From: Rutpela maculata
Taxonomy: Eukaryota > Arthropoda > Insecta > Coleoptera > Cerambycidae
Assembly (NCBI GenBank): GCA_936432065.2
Contig: OW386289.2
Span: forward strand, 89,091,736-89,155,735
Length of the DNA stretch: 64,000 nucleotides
Reading direction: 5' to 3'
This document shows positions 46,504 to 56,639 of the stretch, piece after piece; position 1 is the first letter of the stretch, and the number at the start of each line of letters is the position of its first letter. A program made the position numbers and the translations under genes. Under the pieces are notes generated by a model. That model was not told the DNA's origin. It worked only from the letters and a program-made list of their open reading frames with translations, and made no database searches.

Positions 46504-48810
46504 TGATTGATTTGATTGATTGATTGATTTACCAGCGTGCGGTAGGCATTGCTGCCAGTCCCAGGGTTATATAGCTGGGCCTGCTGGGTTGGACTAAGGT
46601 CATGGTTGTTGCTAGCAGCAAGAGCCACATGGCGCATGGTAAAGGAATATGGGATGGGAGGTGTAGGTATTTGTGAGATGCGTTACCACATTGTGTCGTG
46701 AGGGAGCGTTTAAGCTCCTTTTTTGTGTTTTTGGTTCTGGGCATCTGCCTCTTCTGAATCTTCGTGTGAAATATGTGTTGTGTCTTGATATGGAGTGTTT
46801 ATGCTCCTCTTTTTGTGTTTCTGCTTCTTTGAATCTTCTTTTTCTGAGTCTTCTGATTCCTCGGTTTCCGATGTTGGGTTGGATTTGGGTCAAGCTTGTT
46901 GTCAGCAGCGAGAGCCACATGACGCATGTTTTTTTCTTGGAATTCATTTTTCCCCTCGCTTTTCTTTCCCAGTTTGTTTATGATCCTCTCGATTGTTGTT
47001 TTCCACGTGTAACATGGTCTCCCCATTTTTAGTTTGCTGCTGTTCAGTGTTAGCGCTTTCTTCAGTAGGATTTCTGCTGTCTTTTTGCTTTAACCTTCTT
47101 CATCCTTTCCCTTATCTATCTGCTTACCAGGATATGGTCTATTTGTGTGATTGAGCTTCCATTACTCCAGGTGTCAATGCTGGTTTGACTTTTGCTCCAT
47201 ATATTTCTTATTGTTAAGTCGAACATGTGTGTTAGGTTTTTCAGCGCGTTTCCATTTTCGTTAGGCCATGTGTGGAGTAAAGTTTTTCCTATGATGCTTT
47301 TGTCCTCCTCCGTCTTATCATCTTTTCCTATATGTGCATTGAAGTCTCCTAATAGTATAATGGACTTTTTCTTGATTTTTCATAGCGTTGGTGTGTGCCG
47401 GCGGTTGTTATGTTTTCTTCTTCTAACTGATGGCTTAGTGCTCCATATAGACAGTCCTCTCTTCGGTTATTAATAATTTCTTTCTCCTCTTTCCGCCTGC
47501 CACGATTTCACTGCACTATATATACTATGATCTACTGCGTTAGAGGGGCAGCACTGTGTAAAGTTTTGGATTGTATACCTAATTATACACTGACTAATAT
47601 TTCTTATCATTTACTGAAAATGTTCCGAGAGATATATTATTTTACAAACACATCCACTTATACTTTAAATATATTTTCTACACGTTGTCACTATTTAACT
47701 TTTATAAACTTCTATGGGTATCCATTGGTGACAGAGCATTATAAAGCACGTCTGATCGCCTCGACAGCAAGATGACAAGTCCAATGCGTTGCCGCATTGT
47801 GTTCGTTGCGATTTCTTTGTGTGAGTCATTTTCCCTCTCGCTTTTCTTTCCCAGTATGTTTGATCCTTTCCCAGTTTGTTCATAATCCTCTTGGTTGTTG
47901 TTTTCCACGTGTAACCCGATCTCCCCATTTTTAGTGTGAAATATGATGTAGAATTTTTCACTTACAACGAGCGCAATTTTGACCTGGAAAGCTTCACTTG
48001 ATGATTTATAAGAAAATATAAGAGAATATAATGACCATACTTTAAGAGTAACGCATTTGATTATTACGTGTGTTATGCTAATATGTACCACCCTGTAGAA
48101 TTTTTCACTTAGCAACGGTTTTTCATTTCTTTGCACGCAGAATTAGCAACGAGTATAATTTCGACCTGAAAACCCTGACTTGATAATTTACCTAAGAAAA
48201 TATTATGACCATACTTTAAGAGTAATGCATTTAATTATTGCGGGTTCATTTTATATTAAATTCACCTGAGTGTTTTTAATAACTATGAAAAAAATTATTT
48301 GAAGATTAACATAAGAAATTATATATACTTTACGAACACCACGTTATTGATTATTTCGGGTACAATCCAAATCAAATTCATTTGAATATTTTTATAACGG
48401 TTAAAAAATAATTTACTTGCAGGTTTACAGAGAGATATCATGGCATATTTCAACAATTTATTGCCCCCATAAACTTGTCGACGCTTCAGGTTTAATGGGC
48501 CTAAACACATCAATGGTTATAAATATACTTAAAGTGAGGGGACTTATCTATCTTTGCCTGTCTTGGGTCGTTTGTTTGTTTACGTTCTTTTCTTTTCTTT
48601 ATATACAGCACTGGTCACTAAATACCACTGTATTAGTTATTTTCAAATATTAATTCTATTTCAACTTCGTTCTTTTGTTATGACATATCGATTTGCGAGG
48701 AATTTTTTAAGCTACCATTCACCTAAACTTTATCAAATTTGACAGAGTTTTACCCGGTTTTTCTTGCCTTTTGTTGGGAGCGTTTCAGGCAGACCTCCGT
48801 TCGCCAAGAA
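46504..48810 (-). mobile_element. Rearranged non-LTR retrotransposon with 22-bp TSD
   Basis: A 22-bp duplication (TTAGAAATTA...GATTAAAT; 46482-46503 and 48811-48832) flanks the insert. On the minus strand its 3' end carries a (TTGA/TCAA)n tail at 46504-46530, as expected for target-primed insertion. From 5' to 3': an untranslated region with ~115-bp tandem units (48800-47980), part of an endonuclease domain (47470-47128), then directly the C-terminal tail and a 3' repeat-rich region (47090-46530). The reverse transcriptase core is missing between endonuclease and tail. A related copy lies at 54470-55868. Confidence 0.8.
47128..47470 (-). pseudogene. Non-LTR endonuclease domain fragment
   Basis: Minus strand: SIILLGDFNAHIGKDDKTEE, then KTLLHTWPNENGNALKNLTH, then STSWSNGS-like text ending SITQIDHIL. 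GDFNAHIG and the final D-H pair are motifs of the apurinic-type endonuclease of non-LTR retrotransposons. The frame changes upstream near 47380. Plus-strand frames over this stretch are shadows. Downstream it joins the element's C-terminal tail (LLKKALTLNSSKLKMGRP, CYTWKTTIERIINKLGK) at about 47080, skipping the reverse transcriptase. Confidence 0.8.
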
Positions 48811-48900
48811 TTAGAAATTATTGAGATTAAATGATCCAAAAACGAATCATTAAATACACCGACTTGGAGTTCCTATTCTTAAATATAATATGATTTAATA

Positions 48901-49584
48901 TTTTAACAAAAAACAATTATTTTGGGACTTGACCCAATATTTAAATAATTTTACTCACTTTTAATATTATTTATATACAACGTGTCACTACCTACAAAAA
49001 AAATTAGGTAATATAAGTGCAATGCATAACTACTAACTACAAATACTTGACAATATTTTGAAATTTCTAAATTGAATACAACCATAAAACGTTGTATTTC
49101 TACACCAATCGTAATGGTTTGCATTTCTATGCCAACGTAATCGTTTGTAAAACAAACTACCGCTTAGAGAAGACAATTAGACATGCGTACGGCTATTTAA
49201 TGTGTATTATATGGACGGCATTTGCGCTCATTCCAGCCAACAATGAGTTCTCACGGTAGGCCGGCGCTGGCGCCCGCCGCATCTCCATATTACAAGCATT
49301 TTTCCTACTACCGGATTCGCTTAACTAAGACAGCCACTCGGTTATTTTCTATTTATGTCTCATTTACAGTCTTTAGTCCAAACAGCAACCTGAAAATTTT
49401 GACCGTCGCCGAACATCCAGATAATTTATGAAAAAAATGAAAATAGACGTTGCAGGGAAAACGAAACTGCTCGTCAGCCTAATAAGCAAATCCTGGCATG
49501 ACTGCAATGAAGGAGCTAATTAAGCTTAATTAATTAGTACTTCGCATCTAGTACGTAACATTCCGATGGAAGGACCCTGCTGTT
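48901..49584. other. Stretch with a candidate first exon
   Basis: A plus-strand frame 49222-49431 is listed separately. Otherwise AT-rich with no recognised repeat. Confidence 0.4.
49243..49431 (+). CDS. Candidate first exon or short frame
   Basis: An ATG at 49243 in a favourable context (CCAACAATGAG) opens a frame reading MSSHGRPALAPAASPYYK and on to a stop at 49431. The first 18 codons are GC-rich and unlike their surroundings; the remainder is AT-rich and unremarkable. A donor-like GTAGGC follows five codons after the ATG, so the true coding part could be very short. No promoter or homologue is recognised, and chance is possible. Confidence 0.25.
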   Translation: MSSHGRPALAPAASPYYKHFSYYRIRLTKTATRLFSIYVSFTVFSPNSNLKILTVAEHPDNL

Positions 49585-50192
49585 TTTTATGGAAACCGAC
49601 TTTCTGATTAAAAGCTCTCATGGGCCCAACTCGATCTAGTTTCCGCTCAAGAAACGCGAAAGAGGGGAATTTAAAACATTTCCGAATTCATGATTTTTTT
49701 TTCACACATTTTATATTGAGATGCTTTCTAACCCTTTATAATATTTTGCACTAAAAAGATTTGTTGTTTTAATAAGTATGGCGCAGAAAGAAAATAAAGT
49801 TTGAAAAATGTTGACGAAGACATCGGAAATTCTACCTAAAAAGATCAAGTGAAAAAAATATTCGGTCAAATTGGCTAAAACTTTATGTCTTCCTGATCAA
49901 AAAGCTTTTATTGAAAAAATGGAAATGGCTTCTCTAATACGCCATCAAAGTATTAAATCCGAGATTAAATCATAAAATTTATATATACCTACTATTATAC
50001 GCGTATAACTACTTAGGATCTTGCTCAATGTTGCGAATCTTTTTGTTTACGTGCATATCCTCCGTAGCACTTTAATTAGGTATCTTTAGTTATACTAATA
50101 ATTTAGTACTTGCTGAATTTTCTATTTTGCGTATCGGACTTTAAAAAAAAAATTTCTTTTCCTTTTTCGATTATTTTTTTTTTGTATTCATT

Positions 50193-50931
50193 ATGAATCG
50201 AATTGAATGTTATGTTTACAACAACGTGCCTATTCGTAGGTTAATGGTGAGAATTTTTGGAGAAAATAATGCTGCTAAACAAGAAATCGCGTTTACAAGA
50301 CATGTTGAAGGTGGTAGTCCACCAGAAAATGATCCGCTTTGTTTAAGGCTAATCTTAATCCAGAGTTCTTCTAATGCTTGCTTAATTTGCAATGCTGTAA
50401 ATATATACATCAAATGCAGAATTAACATTTTACTTGAGCGCAACATATACGTACAAGAAAATACTTTGTGTTGTCAACACCATTCGGACGTAAAAGGTTT
50501 TATTTTTTAATTTTTACTTAATAGTTTACGTTCAATTAATGGATCATATCTAATAAAGGAACCACAGCTGCAATTGTTTTTGCAAGCACTGCGTACTGAA
50601 ATTGTAGAGAAAAATACGAATATGTTTGTACGGAGGTTTGCGGATGAAAGTGATTTGACAGATACTGAATTTAAGGCATCGTGTCCAATATTTAAGCAGC
50701 TATTTAATGAACTTTTTACTCATTGCGATCCAGTAAACATAGGAACCAATTTAAGATATATAAAAAAAGATCTCTTGGCTTTTCTGTGCAAGATCCGTCA
50801 AGTCATGAGTGCTGAATTTTTAAGTGTAATCTAACTATTCTACTCCACAAAATGCTAGCACTATTATGCCCTTGGTAAGACGACTTTTGCTTAGAGTTCC
50901 ACAAAATATTGGTTTTAATGCTGTTACAAGA
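50193..50931 (+). pseudogene. DDE_Tnp_4/SWIM protein, N-terminal half
   Basis: The frame 50193-50510 carries DPLCLRLILIQSSSNACLIC, IYVQENTLCCQHH and a cysteine/histidine-rich pattern. The frame 50574-50834 continues with LQALRTEIVEKN, DLTDTEFKASCPIFKQLFNE and KKDLLAFLCKIRQVMSAEF. After a frame change the plus strand still reads LLLRVPQNIGFNAVTR up to 50931, where the Ty3/gypsy insertion begins. The order (Cys-rich N-terminus, LQALR, LTDTEFKxL, FLCKLRQ) is familiar from uncharacterised insect proteins with a DDE_Tnp_4 domain. Several frameshifts; not functional. Confidence 0.75.
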
Positions 50932-50933
50932 AT

Positions 50934-51300
50934 AGTAATTACAATAATTAATTACTTTACTAATATTACACTAAGTACTCTAGTTCACTACTTCAGTCAC
51001 TTGATCACTTTGCTTGCTTGTTCTTAATGCTTCTCAATTCACTATCTGAACTAAAAACTGTCCACTCTGGGCTTCTCCATGCCTTTATATAGTCCTAGGT
51101 AGTTGCTTCTGGAACATTTAACTATTCTCCAGCAAATGTCATCACTTCTAGATATTTCCAGATGCCTAGATTTTGACACCACACGCGCCATCTATAGGAC
51201 GATAGCCGACCCAACCAACTAATTTAGTTTCCTGTTACATATACAGGAGAACTTAGAGGGAACTCACATAGATGTCTCTGGGGGAAGAACAGGTCACAGT
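50934..51300 (-). repeat. 3' LTR of the Ty3/gypsy copy
   Basis: Placed between the polypurine tract and the gene boundary at 50933. On the minus strand it starts ACTGTGACCTGTTCTTCCCC and ends TTGTAATTACT. A TATA box (ACTATATAAAGGC, about 51083-51095) lies in its interior. The first ~35 bp recur, slightly changed, at 53408-53445, consistent with a residue of the 5' LTR. An alternative, shorter LTR with TGT ends (50922-51239) was considered but would cut into the readable host frame. Confidence 0.6.
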
Positions 51301-51383
51301 GCCCCCTCCCTAAGCCTGAACGTCCCGGTCAGGCAATTTAGTCTCTTCAACGTACTTAGCCAGTCTGCCTAAGTATACGATTT

Positions 51384-52170
51384 TCATCTTCGGCTTTTTA
51401 CTTCTTTGAAGCCGATCGACAACGTCATTGATTCGGGTGATGACAGAGTACGGTCCTTCTCAAAGCGGTTGAAGCTTCGGGGACCTTCCCTTCTTTTGCT
51501 GAGGGTTGTACACTTGTACAGCCAAACCAGATCCCCAGCCTGGAATCTTTCTGAACTGGATTTAAGGTCATAACGAGCTTTCATTCGGTCACTGGCTATG
51601 GTGATTTGGCCTTGAACCAATTCATGGACATTTTTTAACCGCTGTCTAACTTCAGCTGCATAATTGTTTACTGAGGGGGGTTCCCTGCCTAGTACTCCAA
51701 ACATTAAGTCACACGGCAGTCTGATTTCACGTCCAAATACCACACAAACCGGTGTCTGTTTCGTAGTCTCATGAATGGCAGCCATATATGCTATGAGGAA
51801 GAAGGCAAGTGACGGTCCCAATCTCGCTGATTTTTATGAACCACCTTAGAAAGAGGTTCCTTCATAGTTTTGTTATGCCGCTCCACAATTTCATCTGATT
51901 GAGGATGAAGAGCTGTCTGTGTCGTCCGTGTCCTGTGGATCCCCAGTAATTTGCAGATTTCTTGAATCAAAGTTCCTCCCTTGATCTGAATGTAACTCCA
52001 AAGGTATACCAAATCGACATACCAAGTTATCTACCAACACCTTAGCTACAGTAACAGCCTCCTGATTTGGAATGGCATAGGCTTCCGCCCACTTACTGAA
52101 ATAATCCACAACCAGGATGTATTTATTGCCATCAGTGGTCACTGGCAATGGGCCAGCAATATCGATCACA
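51384..52170 (-). pseudogene. Ty3/gypsy integrase core and C-terminus, broken
   Basis: Minus strand: IDIAGPLPVTTDGNKYILVV with DYFSKWAEAYA (first catalytic Asp), FGIPLELHSDQGRNFDS (second Asp), then, after a frame change, TALHPQSDEIVERHNKTMKE (Glu). The C-terminal region follows (YMAAIHETTKQTPVCVVFGR, FQAGDLVWLYKC). The three catalytic acidic residues are visible, but the zinc-binding N-terminus is gone and two frame changes interrupt the gene. Confidence 0.85.
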
Positions 52171-52176
52171 ATTCTT

Positions 52177-52870
52177 TCAAAAGGACGTTATATTGCTGCA
52201 ACTGACCCTATAATAAGTGCTTGGACTATGCAAGCTTCGTACTTCAAGAAAAATTGATGGTCTCGGCCAGTCTCGTACTGTTGAAATTTTATCCGGGTCT
52301 GTTTGTATTCCATCCGATGATACAACATGTCCAAGGAATTTGACTTCTTTCTGGAACAGTAAGCACTTCTTTGGGATCAGCTTCAGGTGTGCATTCCTAA
52401 CTCTCCCGAATACTTCTTGAAGGTTTCGCAAATGTTCCTTAAACTCCGGACCCATAACCAATACGTCATCAAGGTAAACCAGGTACGTTTTCCAAGTCAA
52501 TCCTCGAAGTACAAAATCCATCAACCTTTCAAAAATAGCTGGCACATTGCAAAGTCCGTAAACTGGTAAAGACCACTGCCGGTTGAGAAAGCTGTCATTT
52601 CTTTGTCAAGTCCCACTTGCCAGTACCCACTTCTGAGATCTAGAGTTGAAAGCCACTGTGAATCTGCCAGTGTGCTTAATGTGTCGTCAATTCGTGGTAA
52701 TGGGTAGCTGTCTTTCTTCGTAACATCGTTCAACTTTCTATACTCGACGCAAAATATTAAAGTCCCCTCCTTCTTGGCAATCAAAACTACTGGCGACAAC
52801 CAGGGACTAGCTGACTCCTAATTACACCATCTTTTAGCATTTTCTGGATAATTGCGGAAGCTTCTTCCTG
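52177..52870 (-). pseudogene. Ty3/gypsy reverse transcriptase, broken
   Basis: Minus strand: LAKQEEASAIIQKMLKDGVI, SPVVLIAKKEGTL, FCVEYRKLNDVTKKDSYPLP, STLDLRSGYWQVGLDKE, then, after a frame change near 52530, AIFERLMDFVLRGL, TYLVYLDDVLVMG (catalytic YLDD) and VKFLGHVVSSDGIQTDP. It stops at about 52180 in the segment where RNase H should begin and is followed directly by the integrase core, so roughly one kilobase is deleted between them. Confidence 0.85.
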
Positions 52871-52916
52871 TTTCGCTAGAGGGAGCCTCCTCGGCTGTTG
52901 GCGAATGGCGGGTAAG

Positions 52917-53445
52917 TCACAAGAACATAATTGCCTCCCTACGCTCGTCCTTGGATAAATGCTCAAACTGGGAACTCAACAAGGCCACAACTTCCTTGTC
53001 TAAAGTTGTAGACGAATTTCCCTCTATTTGCTCCTCGTACCTTGCAATCCACGTAACTGGTTCATAAGACCCAATTGCTTCACCTTCTTTGAGTGCCAAG
53101 TTGACCACTCTAACTGGAATTTTGTCTCTAGTCCGGGTTAAAGTTCTTGCCAAGATAATGTTTTCAGTCTTAATGGAGTTAACTTCTTCAATGAGGCCAA
53201 CGCAGTATTCGGCAGGGTTTTCCTCTAAAGCAGCCTCGATTATTTGTTCTATATGAGCAAGAATCTTAACTGCCTGCGTCGTCAATAGCCTTATTTTTTG
53301 GATTGTTCGTCTAAATGCTTCATTTCCAATTTTTAAAACTTGTCCTATGTCAACAATATATCCATACTCTCCCATAATGACCAGTCCCAAAATAAATTCA
53401 TCCATAACGTCAGCCACGTAGATGTCTCTGGGGTAGAACAGGTCA
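52917..53445 (-). pseudogene. Ty3/gypsy protease/linker remnant fused to LTR edge
   Basis: Minus strand: YVADVMDEFILGLVIMGEYG is the second half of a gypsy-type protease; the DTG active-site part is missing. A linker follows with LARTLTRTRDKIPVRVVNLA and EEQIEGNSSTTLDKEVVALL to about 52917, near the start of the reverse transcriptase. The first ~12 codons (CDLFYPRDI) match the LTR start at 51260-51300 rather than protease, so the frame begins with a chimeric junction. Confidence 0.75.
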
Positions 53446-54360
53446 CAATATAGAAAGGCATGTCCCTGCATTCACAAATAAATTATATAGTGCACATCTA
53501 GATAATCCATACGTAATTGTTTATAATGATTGTACCTATTTATATATAGAGAAAAGTTCTTGTTTTAAAGTTTTCGACAATCTTATTGCGTGCATAAAGG
53601 TAGACATTTAAAAAAACCTTCAATACTTGTAGCTTTAGATGGATACATTATCGATATACAGGGTCCTTATTTTTCCACCACAAATAATGACGAAAATATG
53701 AGAGATGTGGATAGCATGCATGGATGGTTTCATGAATGCGATATTTTTATTATTGACCATGGATATCGGGATTCAACTCCAACTCTTCAAAAATGGGAAT
53801 TAACTTTTAAATATCTGCATTTTTAACACAAGGTGGTAGACAGTTAACATCCCAAGAAGCAAATGACTCTCGTATTGTTACCAAAACACGATAGATCGTA
53901 GAAAGTCGTACATTTCCGGTGCTATTATTAACAAGTATTTTGGATCCATTGTAATGAATAATGCAAACGTAGACTTAGCAGAGGAAATGTTGCTAAAAGC
54001 ACAAAAACCAAATATTGTACAAGTTAGGGTGGAAGTTGAAAATCTACTAAATAGAAGGGCAAATGGGTAGCACTCCCATATTCAAGGTAATAATGCGAAG
54101 CAAAGGCAAATTGAATTCTAATGGACCAATTTTATAAACGAGGATTTGTAAGAATTACAGTATATACTCGTTTCAGAAATGCAACAAGTTATCAATTATG
54201 TATAGCACATACCCAGACGACACAATTTTCACTTACTGCGTGTGCCCACATGGCTGCAATACTATGGTTTTTAGATTTTGCAAGACACCAAGAAAATGTT
54301 CATTATCCATCCACTTACCTATTGGAAGCGCAGATAACGAAAACAACATGTCACAGATAA
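53446..54360 (+). pseudogene. DDE_Tnp_4/SWIM protein, catalytic and SWIM half
   Basis: After the insertion the protein resumes: IERHVPAFTNKLYSAHLDNP, VIVYNDCTYLYIEKSSCFKV (first Asp), SYCVHKGRHLKKPSIL, DIQGPYFSTTNND, WFHECDIFIIDHGYRDSTP (second Asp), GRQLTSQEANDSRIVTKTR. Later NIVQVRVEVENLLNRRANG (54010) and VRITVYTRFRNATSYQLCIA (54150) lead to CAHMAAILWFLDFARHQENV, the C-x-H end of a SWIM zinc finger. DDE_Tnp_4 is a transposase nuclease domain; the SWIM finger probably binds DNA. Frame changes near 53820, 53900 and 54070 and internal stops make it dead. Confidence 0.8.
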
Positions 54361-54469
54361 GTGTTGTTGAAAATGTTTAGCTTATTATTTGTATTTTGTA
54401 TTATAGAGAATATTCTGCGGTATTGCATATTCGTTTGCATTATAGATGTTATTTTGAAACACTCTGGTA

Positions 54470-55868
54470 CAAATGGATAGCTTTCTAGGAAACATAAACC
54501 ACCGAGAAGTGTTTAAGTCCATCAAACCCTTGAAAAGTCGACAGCTATCGACAAATTTATGACAGGGTAATAAATTGCTAAAGTATGGCCATAATATTCC
54601 TGTGTAAACTTTCAAGTAAATTATTTTCCAATTATTATAAAAATATTTAAACGAATTTAATTTAAATTATACCCGAAATAATTTGTTCGTAAAGTATGGA
54701 TATAAGTTTCTTATGTAAATTCTCTTTTCGTAATTATTAAAAATATTCAAACGAATTTAATATAAACTAAACCCTTAAAAGTAATAAATGCATACTCTTA
54801 AAGTATGATCATAATATAAGTTTCCTAGTTAGATTTTCCTAGAGTGAGGATTTTCATAATTATTAAAAATATTCAAACGAATTTAAATTAAATCCGAAAT
54901 AATCAATGAGGCATTATTGGAATATTGTCCAAAGAAGGGACCGAACACACCTACTGAAGAAAGCGCTAACACTGAACAGCAGCAAACTAAAAATAGGGAG
55001 ACCACGTTACACGTGGAAAACAACAATCTAGAAAATCACGAGCAAACTGGGAAAAGATCAAACATAGTGGAAAAGAAAAGCGAGTGGAAAAAATGAATTC
55101 CTCAAAGAAATCGCAGCGATATATATACTCTACCAGAATCAGAAGACTCAGAAGAAGAAGAAGATTTGTAGAAGCAGAAATACAAAAATAGGAGCACAAA
55201 CAGCAGAAACACAAAAAAGAGAATCATAAACATTAAACACCACGAGCACAATACGGTAACGCATTTCATAAACACCTACACTACCCATAGTGCCCATCCC
55301 CCAATTCTGTACCATGCGTCATATGGCTCTCGCTGCTGATAACAAGCATGACGCACAAACAGCAGAAACACAAAAAAGAGAATCATAAACATTAAATACC
55401 ACGAGCACAATACGGTAACGCATTTCACAAACACCTACACTGCCCATAGTGCCATGCGTCATATGGCTCTCGCTGCTGATAACAAGCATGACGCAAATCC
55501 AACCCAGCATCGGAATCCGAAGAATCAGAAGACCCAGAAAAATAAGATTCGAAGAAGCCGAAACACAAAAAGAGGAGCATAAACACTCCATATCACGACA
55601 CAACGCGGCAACATATTTCACAAGAAGACCCAGAAGAGGCAGAAGTCCAGAATCAAAAACACAAAAAGGGAGCTTAAACGCTCCCTCACGACACAATTCG
55701 GTAACGCATCTTACAAATACCTGCACCTCCCATCCCACATTTCTTTACCATGCGCCATGTGTCTCACGCTACTGGCAAGAAGCGTGACCCTAATCTAACC
55801 CAGCGTGGACCTAGCAGGCCCAGCTGAGAGTGGCAGCAATGCCTACCACACGTTGGTAAATCAACTCT
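54470..55868 (+). mobile_element. Second copy of the rearranged non-LTR element
   Basis: Plus strand. The 5' part has ~100-120-bp tandem units (AATTATTAAAAATATTCAAA at about 54735 and 54860), as in the copy at 46504-48810. It passes directly to the C-terminal tail (THLLKKALTLNSSKLKIGRP, RYTWKTTI at 54930-55030) without endonuclease or reverse transcriptase. The 3' region repeats CATATGGCTCTCGCTGCTGA twice (55320, 55460) and AACACAAAAAGAG-type units. The end reads GGTAAATCAA, like the other copy before its tail. Confidence 0.75.
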
Positions 55869-56639
55869 GCTATAAAACACTGATGGAACCTAAATAAATT
55901 TAAAAGGTATTTAAATTGTTACTTGAGATAATTTTCATTTTTATTTCTGCAGATGTAGATCCTTTCCCTGGCCTTGTAATTAATATTTTTAATACATTTT
56001 TAAGAAGTATTCATTGAAGTTACATTTAATCGAGCGTATTACCAACATTTAATCGGAATAAATACGCAACAAGACGACAATGCATCTGAGCCACGCACCA
56101 AGAATTCGAAGGCTGAACGACATACCGACATTGCATTGCGCTGAACAGCGTTCCGCAAATGGAGACATATTATAATACAGAGCACTCTGTCCGCAAGAGA
56201 TAGCATAATACTCTTGCAGTGCTGTGCATGAATATTATAAAGGCGTTGCGTTCACACGTTGTTGCACATTCGACATCGACCGCCTATTTCTTGGGGCCGA
56301 GTCCCACGTACACCGGCTCGGTACAATAACAATTAGTGTTCCATAATTACACTTATTAGCGGATCTCGTATCTCGGGTTGCAATTTTACAATTACGAGGG
56401 GCGGACTCGGACGAGTTTGTAAGAACGGTATTACTTTGTACGTGTTTCGTGTGCGAAAATGATACCTTGTCAATGTGATGATGCTAAAACTTAAAAACGA
56501 AAGAATCTCTATCAAAATGAAAAAAAAAACTGAAAATTGAAGTATTTATGAGGACTACGAAACATGTCGCAGCTGAGGTTGTAGAAATAGTCATACATAA
56601 AAGGTTAATCAAATATCTATATAAGGTATCATATCTTAA
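55869..56639. other. Higher-complexity stretch with a TATA-like signal
   Basis: The segment 56040-56440 is less AT-rich and lacks visible repeats. ATTATAAAGGCGTTGCGTTC at 56233 contains TATAAAG, followed at a promoter-like distance by CACACGTTGTTGCACATTCG. TTTTATTTCTGCAG at 55938 is a fair acceptor, but no convincing exon follows. It could be a promoter, an enhancer or an unknown repeat. Confidence 0.35.

Larger units (their letters stand above)
46205..48900 (+). pseudogene. Penelope-like element GIY-YIG domain, split by insertion
   Basis: At 46210-46500 the plus strand reads PPTLEKSKVIYDVTCNHPDC, GGYIGQIKRYLRNRIKEHE, then DFDNCRILGTEGNLKKLKEE and LEIIEIK. VIYDV/GGYIG with RNRIKEHE is the GIY-YIG endonuclease pattern of Penelope-like retroelements. 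After an insertion at 46504-48810 the duplicated target sequence repeats LEIIEIK and continues with SKNESLN and related residues to about 48880. Only the C-terminal endonuclease part remains; one stop lies near 46385. The reverse transcriptase is absent. Confidence 0.8.
50934..53445 (-). mobile_element. Ty3/gypsy LTR retrotransposon, heavily deleted
   Basis: Minus strand, 5' to 3': a protease remnant, reverse transcriptase, integrase and C-terminal domain, then a polypurine tract (complement of GCCCCCTCCCTAA, 51301-51313) and one LTR at about 50934-51300. Gag, the primer-binding site, most of the 5' LTR and the RNase H/integrase N-terminus are missing. The flanking DDE_Tnp_4 gene reads NAVTR at the left edge and IERHVPAFTNKLY at the right edge, with ATA next to both edges, which fixes the insertion boundaries to within a few bases. 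Confidence 0.8.
49585..54380 (+). mobile_element. DDE_Tnp_4/SWIM-type DNA element, split by Ty3/gypsy
   Basis: The left region 49585-49950 matches the subterminal part of the TIR element at 28240-30145 (TCGGTCAAATTGGCTAA, TTATAATATTTTG, TTTGTTGTTTTAATAA). The transposase fossil follows (50193-50931, then 53446-54360). A Ty3/gypsy copy occupies 50934-53445. The outermost left terminal repeat is missing and no right end was found, so both ends are truncated or overwritten by the following non-LTR copy. Confidence 0.7.

Noticed and set aside
46673..47032. Plus-strand frame of 119 codons (and overlapping plus frames to 47473)
   Set aside because: The minus strand carries the recognisable non-LTR endonuclease and C-terminal tail; the plus frames are shadows.
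50922..51239. Alternative LTR with TGTTACA/TGTTACA ends
   Set aside because: Its left end would lie inside the readable NAVTR frame of the host element, and its right end is not next to the polypurine tract; 50934-51300 fits better.
55938..55975. Acceptor-like TTTTATTTCTGCAG as a host exon start
   Set aside because: The sequence after it has no open frame ending at a good donor.
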